Source of the DNA: Rhodospirillales bacterium
GTDB taxonomy: Bacteria; Pseudomonadota; Alphaproteobacteria; Rhodospirillales; Shumkoniaceae
NCBI GenBank assembly: GCA_016776725.1
Contig: JADHSV010000019.1
Coordinates: 1 to 55,865, forward strand
DNA: 55,865 nt
Direction: 5' to 3'
Position 1 is the stretch's first letter. Each line of letters opens with the position of its first letter. Under the pieces are notes generated by a model that was not told the DNA's origin, did not search any database, and worked only from the letters and a program-made list of their open reading frames with translations. The position numbers were made by a program, and so were the translations under genes. This document shows, piece by piece, positions 38,305-47,866 of the stretch.

Positions 38305-39541
38305 AACGCAACGCCTCCGCCGGATCGATTTTGGAGGCCCGCCAGGATGGATACAGCGTAGCCAGGAAAGACAGCCCCAGCCCCATGCAAACCACGGTCA
38401 CAACCTCATACGGATTGACCACGGCGGGAAGGCGCGACAGGAAATAGATGGTTTCGTCGAACAGTTCCGTTCCGGTCAGCGATTGAATGGCCTGACGGAC
38501 GCTTTCGATGTTCTGGCAGAAAACCAGACCCAAGATGAAACCCGCCAGGGTTCCGATAACCCCGATACTGGCCCCGCTCAGGAAGAAAATGCGCATGACC
38601 ATGCCGCCGGTGGCGCCCATGGTGCGCAAAATGGCGATGTCGCGCCCCTTGTCCTTAACCAGCATGATCATGCTTGAAATGATGTTGAAGGCGGCTACGA
38701 CGATGATCAGGGTCAGGATCAGGAACATGACGTTGCGTTCCACCTGAATGGCGTTGAAAAAGCTGGAATTCACCTGCTGCCAGTCATGAACGCGCCCGGC
38801 CCTGCCGACGGCAGCGGAAATCTCGCGACCCACGGACTTGGCGTCGTCGGGGTCCTCGATAAATATTTCCAGATTGGTAACCTTGTCCTTCAACTTGAAA
38901 TAAATTTGCGCGGCTTCCAGCGGCATGAAAATGAAACTGGAATCGTATTCGTACATGCCGATGTTGAACGTGGCCGCGACCTTGTATGCCCGCATACGCG
39001 GAACGGTGCCGAAGGCGGTAACGTTGCCCTTGGGCGAAATCAGCGAAACCTTATCGCCGATTTTAAGGCCTAAGAGAGAAGCCAGACGCGAACCGATCAA
39101 AACGGAATCCTTACCGTTGAAGTCGTCCAGCGACCCGGCCACGATGTTTTCGGCGATGATGGAGCGTTTTTTCAGATCCTCGGCGCGCATGCCGCGCACC
39201 ACCGCGCCGCGCGCCACGCCACGCGCGGTCGCCATGATCTGGCCCTCGATCAGAGGAGAGACCAAGACAACGCCGGGAACCTTGCGGGCTTTCTCGGCCA
39301 CGGCGTCGAAATCGGGCAACTGGTTGGCGTAGCCTGACACCATGAGATGGCCGTTAATGCCCAGAATCCGGCTCAGCAATTCCTGGCGGAAACCGTTCAT
39401 CACCGACATGACGATGATCAGCGTCGCCACGCCAAGGGCGATGCCGGTCAACGAAAACCAGGCGATAACCGAGATAAACCCTTCGCGCCGCCGGGCCCGC
39501 AGGTAGCGCATGGCCATCATTCGTTCAAAGGCCGAAAACAC
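38297..39541 (-). CDS. lolC: lipoprotein-releasing ABC transporter permease (LolC/E family)
   Basis: A 414-residue FtsX-type permease with the LolC/E N-terminus ([52 protein letters not shown]). There is one transmembrane helix near residues 25-47, a large periplasmic domain (about 48-270) and three C-terminal helices (about 275-400), ending [16 protein letters not shown]. Only one permease gene accompanies lolD, so the complex is probably a LolC/E homodimer (LolF type), as in many alphaproteobacteria. It lies 27 bases after proS on the same strand. Confidence 0.93.
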   Translation of the reverse strand: MFSAFERMMAMRYLRARRREGFISVIAWFSLTGIALGVATLIIVMSVMNGFRQELLSRILGINGHLMVSGYANQLPDFDAVAEKARKVPGVVLVSPLIEGQIMATARGVARGAVVRGMRAEDLKKRSIIAENIVAGSLDDFNGKDSVLIGSRLASLLGLKIGDKVSLISPKGNVTAFGTVPRMRAYKVAATFNIGMYEYDSSFIFMPLEAAQIYFKLKDKVTNLEIFIEDPDDAKSVGREISAAVGRAGRVHDWQQVNSSFFNAIQVERNVMFLILTLIIVVAAFNIISSMIMLVKDKGRDIAILRTMGATGGMVMRIFFLSGASIGVIGTLAGFILGLVFCQNIESVRQAIQSLTGTELFDETIYFLSRLPAVVNPYEVVTVVCMGLGLSFLATLYPSWRASKIDPAEALRYE

Positions 39542-39568
39542 GTGGCGTCCCCTCCCCCTTATTTCCGG

Positions 39569-40888
39569 TCAGCCCGCAAGCTGCGCGAAAGCTTCGTCGA
39601 TACTAATTTCCTGACGCTCGCTGCTTTGGCGGTTTTTCAACTCGACCACACCCGATTTCAACCCGCGTGGGCCAATGATCAACTGCCACGGCAGGCCGAT
39701 CAGGTCCATGTCGGCGAACTTGACGCCTGCGCGGCCCTCACGATCGTCGTAAAGAACCTCGACGCCGGCCTTGGTCAGACGCTTATACAGATCATCGCAG
39801 GCCGAGGTGCAGTCTTCGTCGTTGGCCTTGAGGTTGATCAGCCCAACCTTGAACGGAGCCACCGATTCCGGCCAGATAATTCCGTTTTCATCGTGCGAGG
39901 CTTCGATGATGCCCGCGACGAGACGGGACACGCCGATTCCGTAGGATCCGCACTCAAGTTCGGTACTTTCGCCATCGGGCCCATTGACCACGGCACCCAT
40001 GGCAGCCGTGTATTTGGTGCCGAACGAGAAAATGTGACCGACCTCGATGCCGCGCTGCACCTTCAGCTTGTCGCCCAGGGATTTTTCGGTTTCCTCGTCG
40101 CGCTGTTCGTCGACGGCCGCGTAAAGCGAGGTGACGTGATCGACTGTGCGCTGCATGTCGTCTTCGTTGTCGTAATCCAGGTCCGCGCCACGCAAATCCA
40201 TGTCGATGAAGTCGGCATGGCAGCCGATTTCGGATTCGCCCGTATCCGCCAAAATCAGGAATTCGTGGCTCAGGTTGCCGCCGATGGGCCCGGTATCGGC
40301 GCGCACCGGCACCGCCTTCAAACCGAGCCGCTCGAACGTACGCATGTAGCATACGAAGAAACGGTTGTAGGACCGCCTCGCGCCAGCGCTGTCCAGATCA
40401 AACGAATACGCGTCCTTCATCAAAAACTCGCGCCCGCGCATGACGCCGAAACGGGGCCGCACCTCGTCGCGGAACTTCCACTGAATGTGGTAGAGCAGCT
40501 TGGGCATGTCCTTGTAGCTTTTGATATTATCGCGCACGATCTGCGTGATCTGTTCCTCGTTGGTGGGGCCGAACAGCATGTCGCGGTCGTGGCGGTCACG
40601 GATTCGCAGCATCTCGGGGCCGTAGTCGTCGTAACGGCCGCTCTCGCGCCACAGATCGGCCGACTGGATGGTCGGCATCAGCATTTCCTGGCAACCGGCG
40701 CGGTCCTGCTCTTCGCGGACGACCTGTTCAATTTTTTTCAGGACCCGATAACCCAGCGGCAGCCAGGAATAGATCCCGGCGCTGGCCTGACGGATCATAC
40801 CGGCACGCAACATCAAACGGTGCGAGACGATCTGCGCCTCGGTGGGATTTTCTTTTAAGGTCGGTATGAAATACTGCGACAGTCGCAT
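39569..40888 (-). CDS. proS: prolyl-tRNA synthetase (short form)
   Basis: A class II synthetase of 439 residues that lacks the about 180-residue INS editing domain of E. coli ProRS (572 residues), as is usual for alphaproteobacteria. Motif 1 is within [27 protein letters not shown]; motif 2 is [25 protein letters not shown] near residue 133; motif 3 contains [14 protein letters not shown] near residue 315. The C-terminal anticodon-binding domain follows from about residue 345. A small membrane protein gene precedes it by 71 bases. Confidence 0.97.
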   Translation of the reverse strand: MRLSQYFIPTLKENPTEAQIVSHRLMLRAGMIRQASAGIYSWLPLGYRVLKKIEQVVREEQDRAGCQEMLMPTIQSADLWRESGRYDDYGPEMLRIRDRHDRDMLFGPTNEEQITQIVRDNIKSYKDMPKLLYHIQWKFRDEVRPRFGVMRGREFLMKDAYSFDLDSAGARRSYNRFFVCYMRTFERLGLKAVPVRADTGPIGGNLSHEFLILADTGESEIGCHADFIDMDLRGADLDYDNEDDMQRTVDHVTSLYAAVDEQRDEETEKSLGDKLKVQRGIEVGHIFSFGTKYTAAMGAVVNGPDGESTELECGSYGIGVSRLVAGIIEASHDENGIIWPESVAPFKVGLINLKANDEDCTSACDDLYKRLTKAGVEVLYDDREGRAGVKFADMDLIGLPWQLIIGPRGLKSGVVELKNRQSSERQEISIDEAFAQLAG

Positions 40889-40959
40889 CTGGCCCTTTTC
40901 CTTTCCGGGAATTCCTTGGATAGCGGCGGCACTTTAATCAATGGCGAGGGCCGACGCAA

Positions 40960-41268
40960 TCAATCGAAATCCACATCCACGTCGGAAACGTCATCCATCA
41001 GATCGTCTGCGACCGCTGGAATGGTGTGACCCATGGCGACGCCTGTTACGGCGGCCGCGCCGTCGTTCGCGTCAAGCATTCTGTCCGAGGGCTTACGGCG
41101 AAAAATTTTCCGCCCCAGCCAAATGCTGGGAATCAACACCACGGCCGAGGCTATGAAAAAGGCCATATCGCTTGGTTCACCGTCGCTCATTCCCGCCGCA
41201 ATACCCAGCGCCAGCACCCAAATAACCAGAAACGCAGCCACAAACAGAATGATCTTGATGATCCTCAT
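40960..41268 (-). CDS. small membrane protein, unknown function
   Basis: I do not recognise this 102-residue protein. It has two hydrophobic segments (IIKIILFVAAFLVIWVLALG at residues 3-22 and AFFIASAVVLIPSIWLG at residues 36-52). A basic stretch (RKIFRRKPSDR) follows the second segment, and the C-terminus is very acidic (DDLMDDVSDVDVDFD), so it is probably a two-helix inner-membrane protein with a soluble acidic tail. The ATG at 41268 has GGGGAGACGACC upstream, a good ribosome-binding site. It lies 71 bases before proS on the same strand. Confidence 0.7.
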   Translation of the reverse strand: MRIIKIILFVAAFLVIWVLALGIAAGMSDGEPSDMAFFIASAVVLIPSIWLGRKIFRRKPSDRMLDANDGAAAVTGVAMGHTIPAVADDLMDDVSDVDVDFD

Positions 41269-41785
41269 GGTCGTCTCCCCTTCTTATGGATCAGCGATTC
41301 GTGCCCAACATTCGCCATCCACCGATACGCTCAAAGACACCCCAACATACAACACAGACCTGAATAAATGCATTTTCAATGCCGCCCTTCATAGTTGCCT
41401 CTTAACAAAGGGTTCGGGGTCCGCTACATTGGTCTGGTCATATTAATATGACAAATGGGTAGAAGTAATAGCAAAGGGTACCAGGACGTTTGGTTGGTTT
41501 CGCCTCAAGTTTCTGTTCGATAATGTGTACTTCGGTCGATCATGAAAACACGGGGCAACTTTTCGAAAGCGATTTTGGCTTGTGTACGGAAGCGCTGAAT
41601 CCTTGAGTTTTGGCCATTGGCCGAATGCTTTTACCCGGAAGACTTGGAGAATAGGGAACGCGATTGTAACAAGGGTGGACATTCCCGAACGGGAACCCCA
41701 CTATCATAGGTAATTACGAAAAGTATACGGCGCAAAAAGCTCGGCGACGGATGGTACTTTTGGCAACACAATGGAGAGGTGGGCC
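41269..41785. other. 517-bp AT-richer non-coding region with two palindromes
   Basis: No open frame here has a ribosome-binding site or recognisable product. It contains the promoter of the small membrane protein at its left end and that of the XRE gene at its right. Two inverted repeats stand out: the perfect 16-bp palindrome GTCATATTAATATGAC (41437-41452) and TTCCCG-AA-CGGGAA (41682-41695), the latter about 90 bases before the XRE start. Both look like operator sites. Confidence 0.6.
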
Positions 41786-42232
41786 ATGACGGCTAAAAAA
41801 CGCATACCAAAGGGCACGCCCAATATGATCGACAAATACGTCGGATCGCGGGTTCGTGCCAGACGAGTCGGACTGCGATTAAGCCAGACCAACCTCGGTC
41901 AGGCGATCGGCGTCACTTTTCAGCAAATTCAGAAATATGAGAACGGTTCAAACCGGGTCGGCGCCAGCAATTTGTATAAGATTGCCAATGCCCTCGCCGT
42001 TGAAGTCTCGTTTTTCTTCACGGGGATACCCGACGACATTGCGAAGGCGGGCTTGATACCGCGCGGAAAGGCCATGGCAGAACCGCCGCCAGCCCAGTTC
42101 GATCATGATCCCATGAGTTCACGCGAATCCATCGAGCTCATGCACAACTACTTCCGGATTCCAGACCCGCTCGTCCGTAAACGGCTTTTCCAGTTCGTGA
42201 AGTCGCTGGCGGATTCCAGCAAAGCGGAATAG
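41786..42232 (+). CDS. XRE-family transcriptional regulator (PhrR/PraR-like)
   Basis: The start is ATG 41786 with GGAGAGGTGG upstream; ATG 41771 is part of that site. The 148-residue protein has an XRE helix-turn-helix at about residues 15-70 (IDKYVGSRVRARRVGLRLSQTNL, then GVTFQQIQKYENGSNRVGASNLYKIANAL), followed by a short C-terminal region. The wording closely follows the rhizobial PhrR/PraR family, regulators of stress and surface-growth genes; the target genes here are unknown. The 517-base upstream region with two dyads suggests autoregulation. A GC-rich hairpin follows the stop. Confidence 0.9.
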   Translation: MTAKKRIPKGTPNMIDKYVGSRVRARRVGLRLSQTNLGQAIGVTFQQIQKYENGSNRVGASNLYKIANALAVEVSFFFTGIPDDIAKAGLIPRGKAMAEPPPAQFDHDPMSSRESIELMHNYFRIPDPLVRKRLFQFVKSLADSSKAE

Positions 42233-42253
42233 ACGGCAATCCCACCGACGGGT

Positions 42254-42281
42254 TTCCCCGGGGTCCGCGCGACCCCGGGAA
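42254..42281. terminator. bidirectional hairpin between XRE gene and UxaA-like gene
   Basis: CCCGGGGTC (42257-42265) and GACCCCGGG (42271-42279) form a perfect 9-bp stem with a 5-base loop, flanked by TT and AA and followed on the plus strand by ATTTCC. The genes on both sides converge on it, so it probably terminates both transcripts, though the T-tracts are short. Confidence 0.55.
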
Positions 42282-42295
42282 TTTCCGCGCTTGAT

Positions 42296-43495
42296 TTAAC
42301 GAATTCCCGGCAGACAGCTTGGCCCGATGGGTTCGAAGCTTTTATAGGTGAGGATGAACTCCTGGTGGCCCATGGCCTCGGATTTCGTTTCCTCGCCCGC
42401 CGCCACGCGCAGGGTCAGGTCGTAAATCTCCTGGCCGACCTCATCGAGATCGCCCCGCCCTTCCAGCACCCGTCCCGCATCAACGTCCATGTCGTCGGTC
42501 ATGCGCCGGTAGGTGTCCGGATTGGCGCATACCTTGATGAGCGGCGAAATAGCCGAGCCGACCACCGATCCACGCCCCGTGGCGAACAGGTTCACATGTG
42601 CGCCGCAGGCCATAAGTTCGACGATTTCGGCGTTGTCGCTGATATTGGGAAACCCGAAGCGCACTTCGCCGTCGGGCACCACGTCCAAAAGGTAAAGCCC
42701 GCCGCCCGGCGGTACGTCACCGGGTTTAATTAATCCGTCAATAATCGAGGCCCCGCTTTTCGCGTAGGCCCCCATGGATTTTTCTTCCAGCGTGGTCAGT
42801 CCGCCGTCGGCGTTGCCGGGCGCGAAACTGCCATGGCCCAACACCTGGTAATATTCCGCCGCCTTGGCGACCGAGGCGATGATTTCGCCCGCCAGTTCGG
42901 GCGTTGCCGCGCGGGCCGCCATATGGTGTTCGCAGCCGATCAGTTCGCCCGTTTCCTCAAAGATGCAGGCCATACCGGCTTTCAGGAACTTGTCGAAGGC
43001 CCGCCCGATGCCGGGGTTGGCCGTCAAGCCGCTGGTGCCGTCCGAACCGCCGCAAATGGTGCCGATCACCAACTCGTCGATACCCATATCGACGCGCGGC
43101 ACACTGGCTATTTCCTGCAACGCGCTTTCGACCCAGGCGCGCCCCGCCGCGACGCTTTTCGCGGTACCGCCGGTTTCCTGAATTATGACTGTGTCCGATG
43201 GCCGGCCGGAAGCCTGCACATGTTCACGCAGGCCGTTGCGGTCAAAACCTTCGCAGCCAAGCGACACCATCAACGCGCCCCCCACGTTGGGGTGGGTGCA
43301 AATCTGACGCATCACCTTGTCGGCATATTCGTTGGGGAAGCAGCCTGGAAAACCGATCAGATGAACGCCCTGATCGCGATAGGGCTGGACGATTTCAGTC
43401 GCCACATGGCGCGCGCATTCAACCAGATGACCAACGACGATGATGTTGCGAATGCCCTTGCGGCCGTCTGCCCTGAGATATCCCTTGATATTCAT
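42296..43495 (-). CDS. UxaA-family lyase, large subunit (altronate dehydratase/sulfolactate sulfo-lyase type)
   Basis: A 399-residue protein matching the large domain of UxaA. Its partner domain is encoded separately just upstream, and the stop and start overlap as TAATG. Conserved blocks include FPGCFPNEYADKVMRQ, SLGCEGFD, IGTICGGSDGTSGLTANPGIG near residue 160, ETGELIGCEHHM near residue 185 and the GRGSVVGSAISPLIKVCANPDTY segment near residue 318. GGAGAAGAATA precedes the ATG. The family includes altronate and galactarate dehydratases and the two-subunit (2R)-sulfolactate sulfo-lyase SuyAB. The split architecture resembles SuyAB, but the substrate cannot be told. No uronate or sulfonate pathway genes adjoin. 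Confidence 0.8.
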   Translation of the reverse strand: MNIKGYLRADGRKGIRNIIVVGHLVECARHVATEIVQPYRDQGVHLIGFPGCFPNEYADKVMRQICTHPNVGGALMVSLGCEGFDRNGLREHVQASGRPSDTVIIQETGGTAKSVAAGRAWVESALQEIASVPRVDMGIDELVIGTICGGSDGTSGLTANPGIGRAFDKFLKAGMACIFEETGELIGCEHHMAARAATPELAGEIIASVAKAAEYYQVLGHGSFAPGNADGGLTTLEEKSMGAYAKSGASIIDGLIKPGDVPPGGGLYLLDVVPDGEVRFGFPNISDNAEIVELMACGAHVNLFATGRGSVVGSAISPLIKVCANPDTYRRMTDDMDVDAGRVLEGRGDLDEVGQEIYDLTLRVAAGEETKSEAMGHQEFILTYKSFEPIGPSCLPGIR

Positions 43496-43836
43496 TATTC
43501 TTCTCCGGGCACGAAACGCTGGCCCTCCGCGAACGTATAAGTGGGGATGTAATCGCTTTTCATGTTGTGCAGATGGACGTGCCCGCCGACCGCCACGGCC
43601 TGGGTTACGGACCCGATCTCGGCCCCCCATTTAACAATCTTGTCGCCCTCGGCCAACGCCGTTCGGGCCAGCTTGTGTCCCAGTTGCACATCACCCGGCA
43701 ACGTTACCGATTTCCCGTCGATGCCAAGCTCGGTTCCCGCCGCCAGGTCCGTGCAAGCGACGCCCACGTTATCCTCGGCGTTCAGAAATAGTACGCGCCG
43801 ATCAATGTTTCCGCCTGACGGATTCTTGTCGTCCAT
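43495..43836 (-). CDS. UxaA-family lyase, small (SAF-domain) subunit
   Basis: A 113-residue protein corresponding to the N-terminal SAF domain of UxaA. Key segments are NAEDNVGVACTDLAAGTEL, LPGDVQLGHKLARTALAEGDKIVKWGAEIGSV and the His-rich end GGHVHLHNMKSDYIPTYTF. It overlaps the large-subunit gene by one base and must act with it. In SuyA and altronate dehydratase small parts the HVHxHN motif is also conserved. About 370 bases of non-coding DNA lie upstream, so the operon promoter must be there. Confidence 0.8.
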   Translation of the reverse strand: MDDKNPSGGNIDRRVLFLNAEDNVGVACTDLAAGTELGIDGKSVTLPGDVQLGHKLARTALAEGDKIVKWGAEIGSVTQAVAVGGHVHLHNMKSDYIPTYTFAEGQRFVPGEE

Positions 43837-43943
43837 TAGCTCACCCTCAATTCGCTGCGATTATTCGAATGGGAGGCATAATCGGTGACGGCCCCGTACC
43901 TGTCAATTGCCACCCCACGCAAAAGCGTTCCTAGTTTTGAACC

Positions 43944-43972
43944 AAAAAAAAGGGCCGGAAAAATTCCGGCCC
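43944..43972 (-). terminator. strong intrinsic terminator (minus strand)
   Basis: A perfect 9-bp GC-rich stem, GGGCCGGAA (43952-43960) and TTCCGGCCC (43964-43972), with a 3-base loop, is followed on the minus strand by eight consecutive T (43944-43951). It is among the clearest Rho-independent terminators in the window. It lies upstream of the UxaA operon, not after a known gene. Confidence 0.85.
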
Positions 43973-44120
43973 AAGTTTGTGTTGCCTATTGGCAACGTGC
44001 AGGGAGGTGAAGGAGAAGCCCAAATGAGGATGGGCCCGTCCTGATGAATTCGCGTCGCCGCATTTTCATCTAACCGGCCTCGGGGTGAGGCCAATGAATT
44101 TAGCAATTGAATTAAGTATT
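43944..44120 (-). ncRNA. candidate structured small RNA, five hairpins ending in a terminator
   Basis: Read on the minus strand this intergenic stretch carries five consecutive stem-loops: GGCCTC/GAGGCC (44092-44076), GATGAA/TTCATC (44070-44043), GCCCA/TGGGC (44035-44018), GTTGCC/GGCAAC (43996-43981) and GGGCCGGAA/TTCCGGCCC with eight T (43972-43944). No minus-strand gene lies upstream that would need this terminator. A possible promoter is TTGATG (44150-44155), 17 bases from TACAAA (44127-44132). An unpaired CACCTCCC near 44000 resembles anti-Shine-Dalgarno motifs of alphaproteobacterial small RNAs. A 27-codon frame (44069-43986, with RRREFI near its start) is also present, so a tiny mRNA is the alternative. 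Confidence 0.45.
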
Positions 44121-44208
44121 AAATATTTTGTATCACGTGGTCCTCAGCGCATCAAGCAAAAAATTTGGCGTGGTTTACATGCGCGGCCAATTGCGGCTAA
44201 GGAAGCCT

Positions 44209-45111
44209 ATGTCCCCCGCCGAACCCCCCGCAGGAGCGCAAGACATCCACAGCCGTCGCCTTCGCGGTGTCTTATGGATGGTCATGTCGACGTTCATGTT
44301 CGCCTCCATGCATGCCGTGGTGCGGCATATCTCGTCGGAGGGCCTGCACCCCTTCGAGATTGCCTTCTTTCGCAATATCTTCGGCCTGATCGTGATTTTG
44401 CCGTGGTTCATCCGCCAGGGACTGGCGCCCCTGAGAACCAAGCGCTTCGGAACGCATCTGGCACGCGCATCGCTCAATTCGGTCGCCATGCTCGCCTTCT
44501 TCTGGGCGCTGACCATCGCGCCCTTGAGCGAAGTCACGGCCCTGACATTCGGCGCGCCAATTTTTGCCACCATTCTGGCGGCGGTATTTCTTCGCGAAGT
44601 GGTCGGTTTGCGGCGCTGGGTAGCCATTTTTATTGGTTTTGCCGGAACCATGGTCGTTCTTCGCCCCGGTTTCGAGGCCATCGGATTTGGTCAGGGGCTG
44701 ACCATATTCGCCGCCATGACATGGGCGGTGGTGCTTTTGATCGTGAAATCCCTGGGCCGCACCGAGTCCGCCGTTACCATCACGGCCTACATGTCGATTT
44801 TGATTTCGCCCATTGCGCTGGTTCCGGCGTTATTTGTCTGGCAATGGCCAAGCGCGAACCTATGGATATGGCTGATCGCCACCGGCGTTCTCGGAAATCT
44901 GGGTCAGTTGTTGATGGTTCAGGCGCTAAAGGACGCGCCGACACACGTGGTCATGCCGCTGGACTTCCTCAAACTGATTTGGGTTTCCATCCTCGTCTAC
45001 CTTGCGTTCAGCGAAATTCCCGACCTGTTTACCTGGATCGGCGGCGCGCTGATTTTCCTGGGTGCCGCCTATATCGCGATCAGCGAACGAAAGCGAACAC
45101 ATCCTAATTAA
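44209..45111 (+). CDS. EamA-family (DMT superfamily) transporter
   Basis: A 300-residue inner-membrane protein with ten predicted helices in two EamA repeats (about residues 20-145 and 160-290). I chose ATG 44209 because CTAAGGA lies just upstream and the first helix (GVLWMVMSTFMFASMHAVVRHI) follows the usual short N-terminus; earlier in-frame ATGs lack a site. The segment FEIAFFRNIFGLIVILPWF and the repeat LREVVGLRRWVAIFIGFAGTMVVLRPG are typical. Members export amino acids or metabolites; the substrate is unknown. Its proximity to the cys operon, on the same strand and 250 bases upstream, does not by itself link it to sulfur. Confidence 0.85.
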   Translation: MSPAEPPAGAQDIHSRRLRGVLWMVMSTFMFASMHAVVRHISSEGLHPFEIAFFRNIFGLIVILPWFIRQGLAPLRTKRFGTHLARASLNSVAMLAFFWALTIAPLSEVTALTFGAPIFATILAAVFLREVVGLRRWVAIFIGFAGTMVVLRPGFEAIGFGQGLTIFAAMTWAVVLLIVKSLGRTESAVTITAYMSILISPIALVPALFVWQWPSANLWIWLIATGVLGNLGQLLMVQALKDAPTHVVMPLDFLKLIWVSILVYLAFSEIPDLFTWIGGALIFLGAAYIAISERKRTHPN

Positions 45112-45162
45112 CATTGGTTATTTGTATTTAAATTTTATTTTGCAAATTTTTGTGTTTTTTAA

Positions 45163-45190
45163 TTGCGCATATCATTTTTTCGTGTATTAT
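45163..45190 (+). promoter_or_regulatory. putative promoter of the sulfate-assimilation operon
   Basis: TTGCGC (45163-45168) and TATTAT (45185-45190) are separated by 16 bases in an AT-rich tract. A transcript would start near 45197, about 20 bases before the leader ORF. An inverted repeat TACGCC (45190-45195)/GGCGTA (45211-45216) spans the expected start point and may be an operator. Confidence 0.5.
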
Positions 45191-45208
45191 ACGCCACGAA
45201 AAGAAACT

Positions 45209-45341
45209 GAGGCGTAATGACCATGACTGTACATAGCTGTATCTGCCGGCGCTAAACGCCGGACCTCGCCTCCTCCAAGACAATTTTAGTTTTTTTACGC
45301 CGCAACCGGCGAAAGCGGGCGCACGCCCAAATCATGCCCGC
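45209..45341 (+). promoter_or_regulatory. candidate cysteine attenuator/leader RNA
   Basis: The 165-base leader has elements that can form exclusive pairings. GAGGCG (45209-45214), which contains the leader ORF ribosome-binding site, can pair with CGCCTC (45267-45272). CCGGCG/CGCCGG (45246-45251 and 45257-45262, 5-base loop) covers the last Cys and Arg codons and the stop. CCTCGCCTCCTCC (45264-45276) is an anti-Shine-Dalgarno-like tract. Seven T (45290-45296) follow in AATTTTAG context. Further down are GCCG/CGGC (45299-45310) and GCGGGC/GCCCGC (45315-45341). Which structure controls expression is inference. Confidence 0.5.
45217..45255 (+). CDS. 12-residue leader peptide MTMTVHSCICRR upstream of cys operon
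   Basis: An ATG at 45217 opens a 12-codon frame ending in TAA at 45253-45255: MTMTVHSCICRR. GAGG stands 4 bases before the first Met and 10 before the second (45223), so either may start. Two Cys codons (45238 and 45244) separated by one Ile, then two Arg codons, come just before the stop, and the stop lies in the loop of a 6-bp GC hairpin. The next gene of the sulfate-to-sulfide pathway begins 108 bases later. Cys-containing leader peptides that sense cysteine supply ahead of sulfur genes are known in mycobacteria and other actinobacteria; I know of no described counterpart with this sequence. It is too short for sequence statistics, so the case rests on content and position. Confidence 0.6.
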   Translation: MTMTVHSCICRR

Positions 45342-45363
45342 ACGGGAAAAAAGGATTTGATCC

Positions 45364-45672
45364 ATGGCTACCGCAAAGCAACCAATGACCACTGATACCC
45401 TGCAGGCTCTGACCGCCAATCGCCTGATTGATGGCCTGGTGGTCTATCTGACCGAGACCGGCGAATGGTCAACGCGTGTCGATGACGCCGCGCTGGTCCC
45501 CGCCGAAACCGGCGAGATCGTACTTGCGGCGACCGGAGAGCAGGCCGTTTCAACCAATCATGTGGTGGCCCCGTATCTGATCGACGTCGAGACAGGCGGC
45601 GGCGAGGTAAATCCGACCCGTTTTCGCGAGCGCATTCGCGCCTTCGGACCGACCGTCAACACGAGCGTCTAA
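45364..45672 (+). CDS. DUF2849 protein of the sulfite reductase operon
   Basis: A 102-residue soluble protein of DUF2849. It opens with a short Lys/Thr region and then LQALTANRLIDGLVVYLTETGEWSTRVDDAALV, the family signature, and ends in the RFRERIRAFGPTV block. Alphaproteobacteria commonly encode it directly before the sulfite/nitrite reductase gene, as here (27 bases before cysI), so a role in sulfite reductase function or assembly is likely but unproven. AAAAAGGATTTGATCC precedes the ATG, a good ribosome-binding site. It is the first structural gene after the leader peptide. Confidence 0.85.
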   Translation: MATAKQPMTTDTLQALTANRLIDGLVVYLTETGEWSTRVDDAALVPAETGEIVLAATGEQAVSTNHVVAPYLIDVETGGGEVNPTRFRERIRAFGPTVNTSV

Positions 45673-45699
45673 ACAGTAAATTCGGCCAGGAAGTTAGCA

Positions 45700-47344
<1,645 letters not shown>

Positions 47345-47358
<14 letters not shown>

Positions 47359-47854
47359 AAACGGCCACATCGCCCTTGACCAATGGGTTGCCGTCGGTGA
47401 CGACGAGGCCCTTCCCGAAGATGCCCCCATCATCGTGTCGTTGGCACGTTGGCGGGCCGAACGAGGTAGTCTGGTTGACGAATATCGACAAATCGGCATC
47501 CGCCTGAAGGGCGGGGACAACGCCGAAGAAATCGCCAACGATCTTCCGTATTTCGACCTGGTGGCAATCGAGTTTGCCTCGATCGCAGACGGACGTGGGT
47601 ATTCGACCGCACGCCTGTTGCGTGACCGCTATGGATATTCCGGCGAATTGCGTGCCGTGGGCCACATCATTCGCGATATCTTCCCCTTCCTGCACCGCTG
47701 CGGTTTCGATGCCGTCGAGGCGCGAAATGACAGGGACGCCAAGGCCTGGCGCGAAAGCGTCGGCGCAATTAACGTCGCCTACCAACCGGCAACCGACAAC
47801 AGGCTGCCCACGACCGTTTTGCGCCACCTGCCCCTGGCGGCGGCGGCTGAATAA
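47345..47854 (+). CDS. DUF934 protein (CysX/CysI-associated)
   Basis: A 169-residue protein of DUF934, nearly always encoded between sulfite reductase and cysH in proteobacteria. I chose ATG 47345, with AAGGAGAACCTCT directly upstream and the family N-terminus (MPLLRNGHIALDQWV) at the start. FDLVAIEFASIADGRGYSTARLLRDRYGYSGELRAVGHIIRDIFPFLHRCGFDAVEA near residues 70-125 is the conserved core. It is thought to help reduce sulfite, perhaps as an electron-transfer or accessory factor; its activity is not known. Confidence 0.9.
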
Positions 47855-47866
47855 CGGAAAACAGTC

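Noticed and set aside
39347..40858. A 503-codon plus-strand frame antisense to lolC and proS.
   Set aside because: It covers two well-supported genes on the other strand, crosses their boundary, and resembles no protein family.
41443..41682. A 79-codon minus-strand frame in the long gap before the XRE gene.
   Set aside because: No ribosome-binding site, no domain, and it runs across one palindrome edge; composition does not look coding.
44101..44208. An N-terminal extension of the EamA transporter from an upstream ATG (44128 or 44179).
   Set aside because: Neither start has a ribosome-binding site; ATG 44209 has AAGGA at the right distance and gives the normal short N-terminus.
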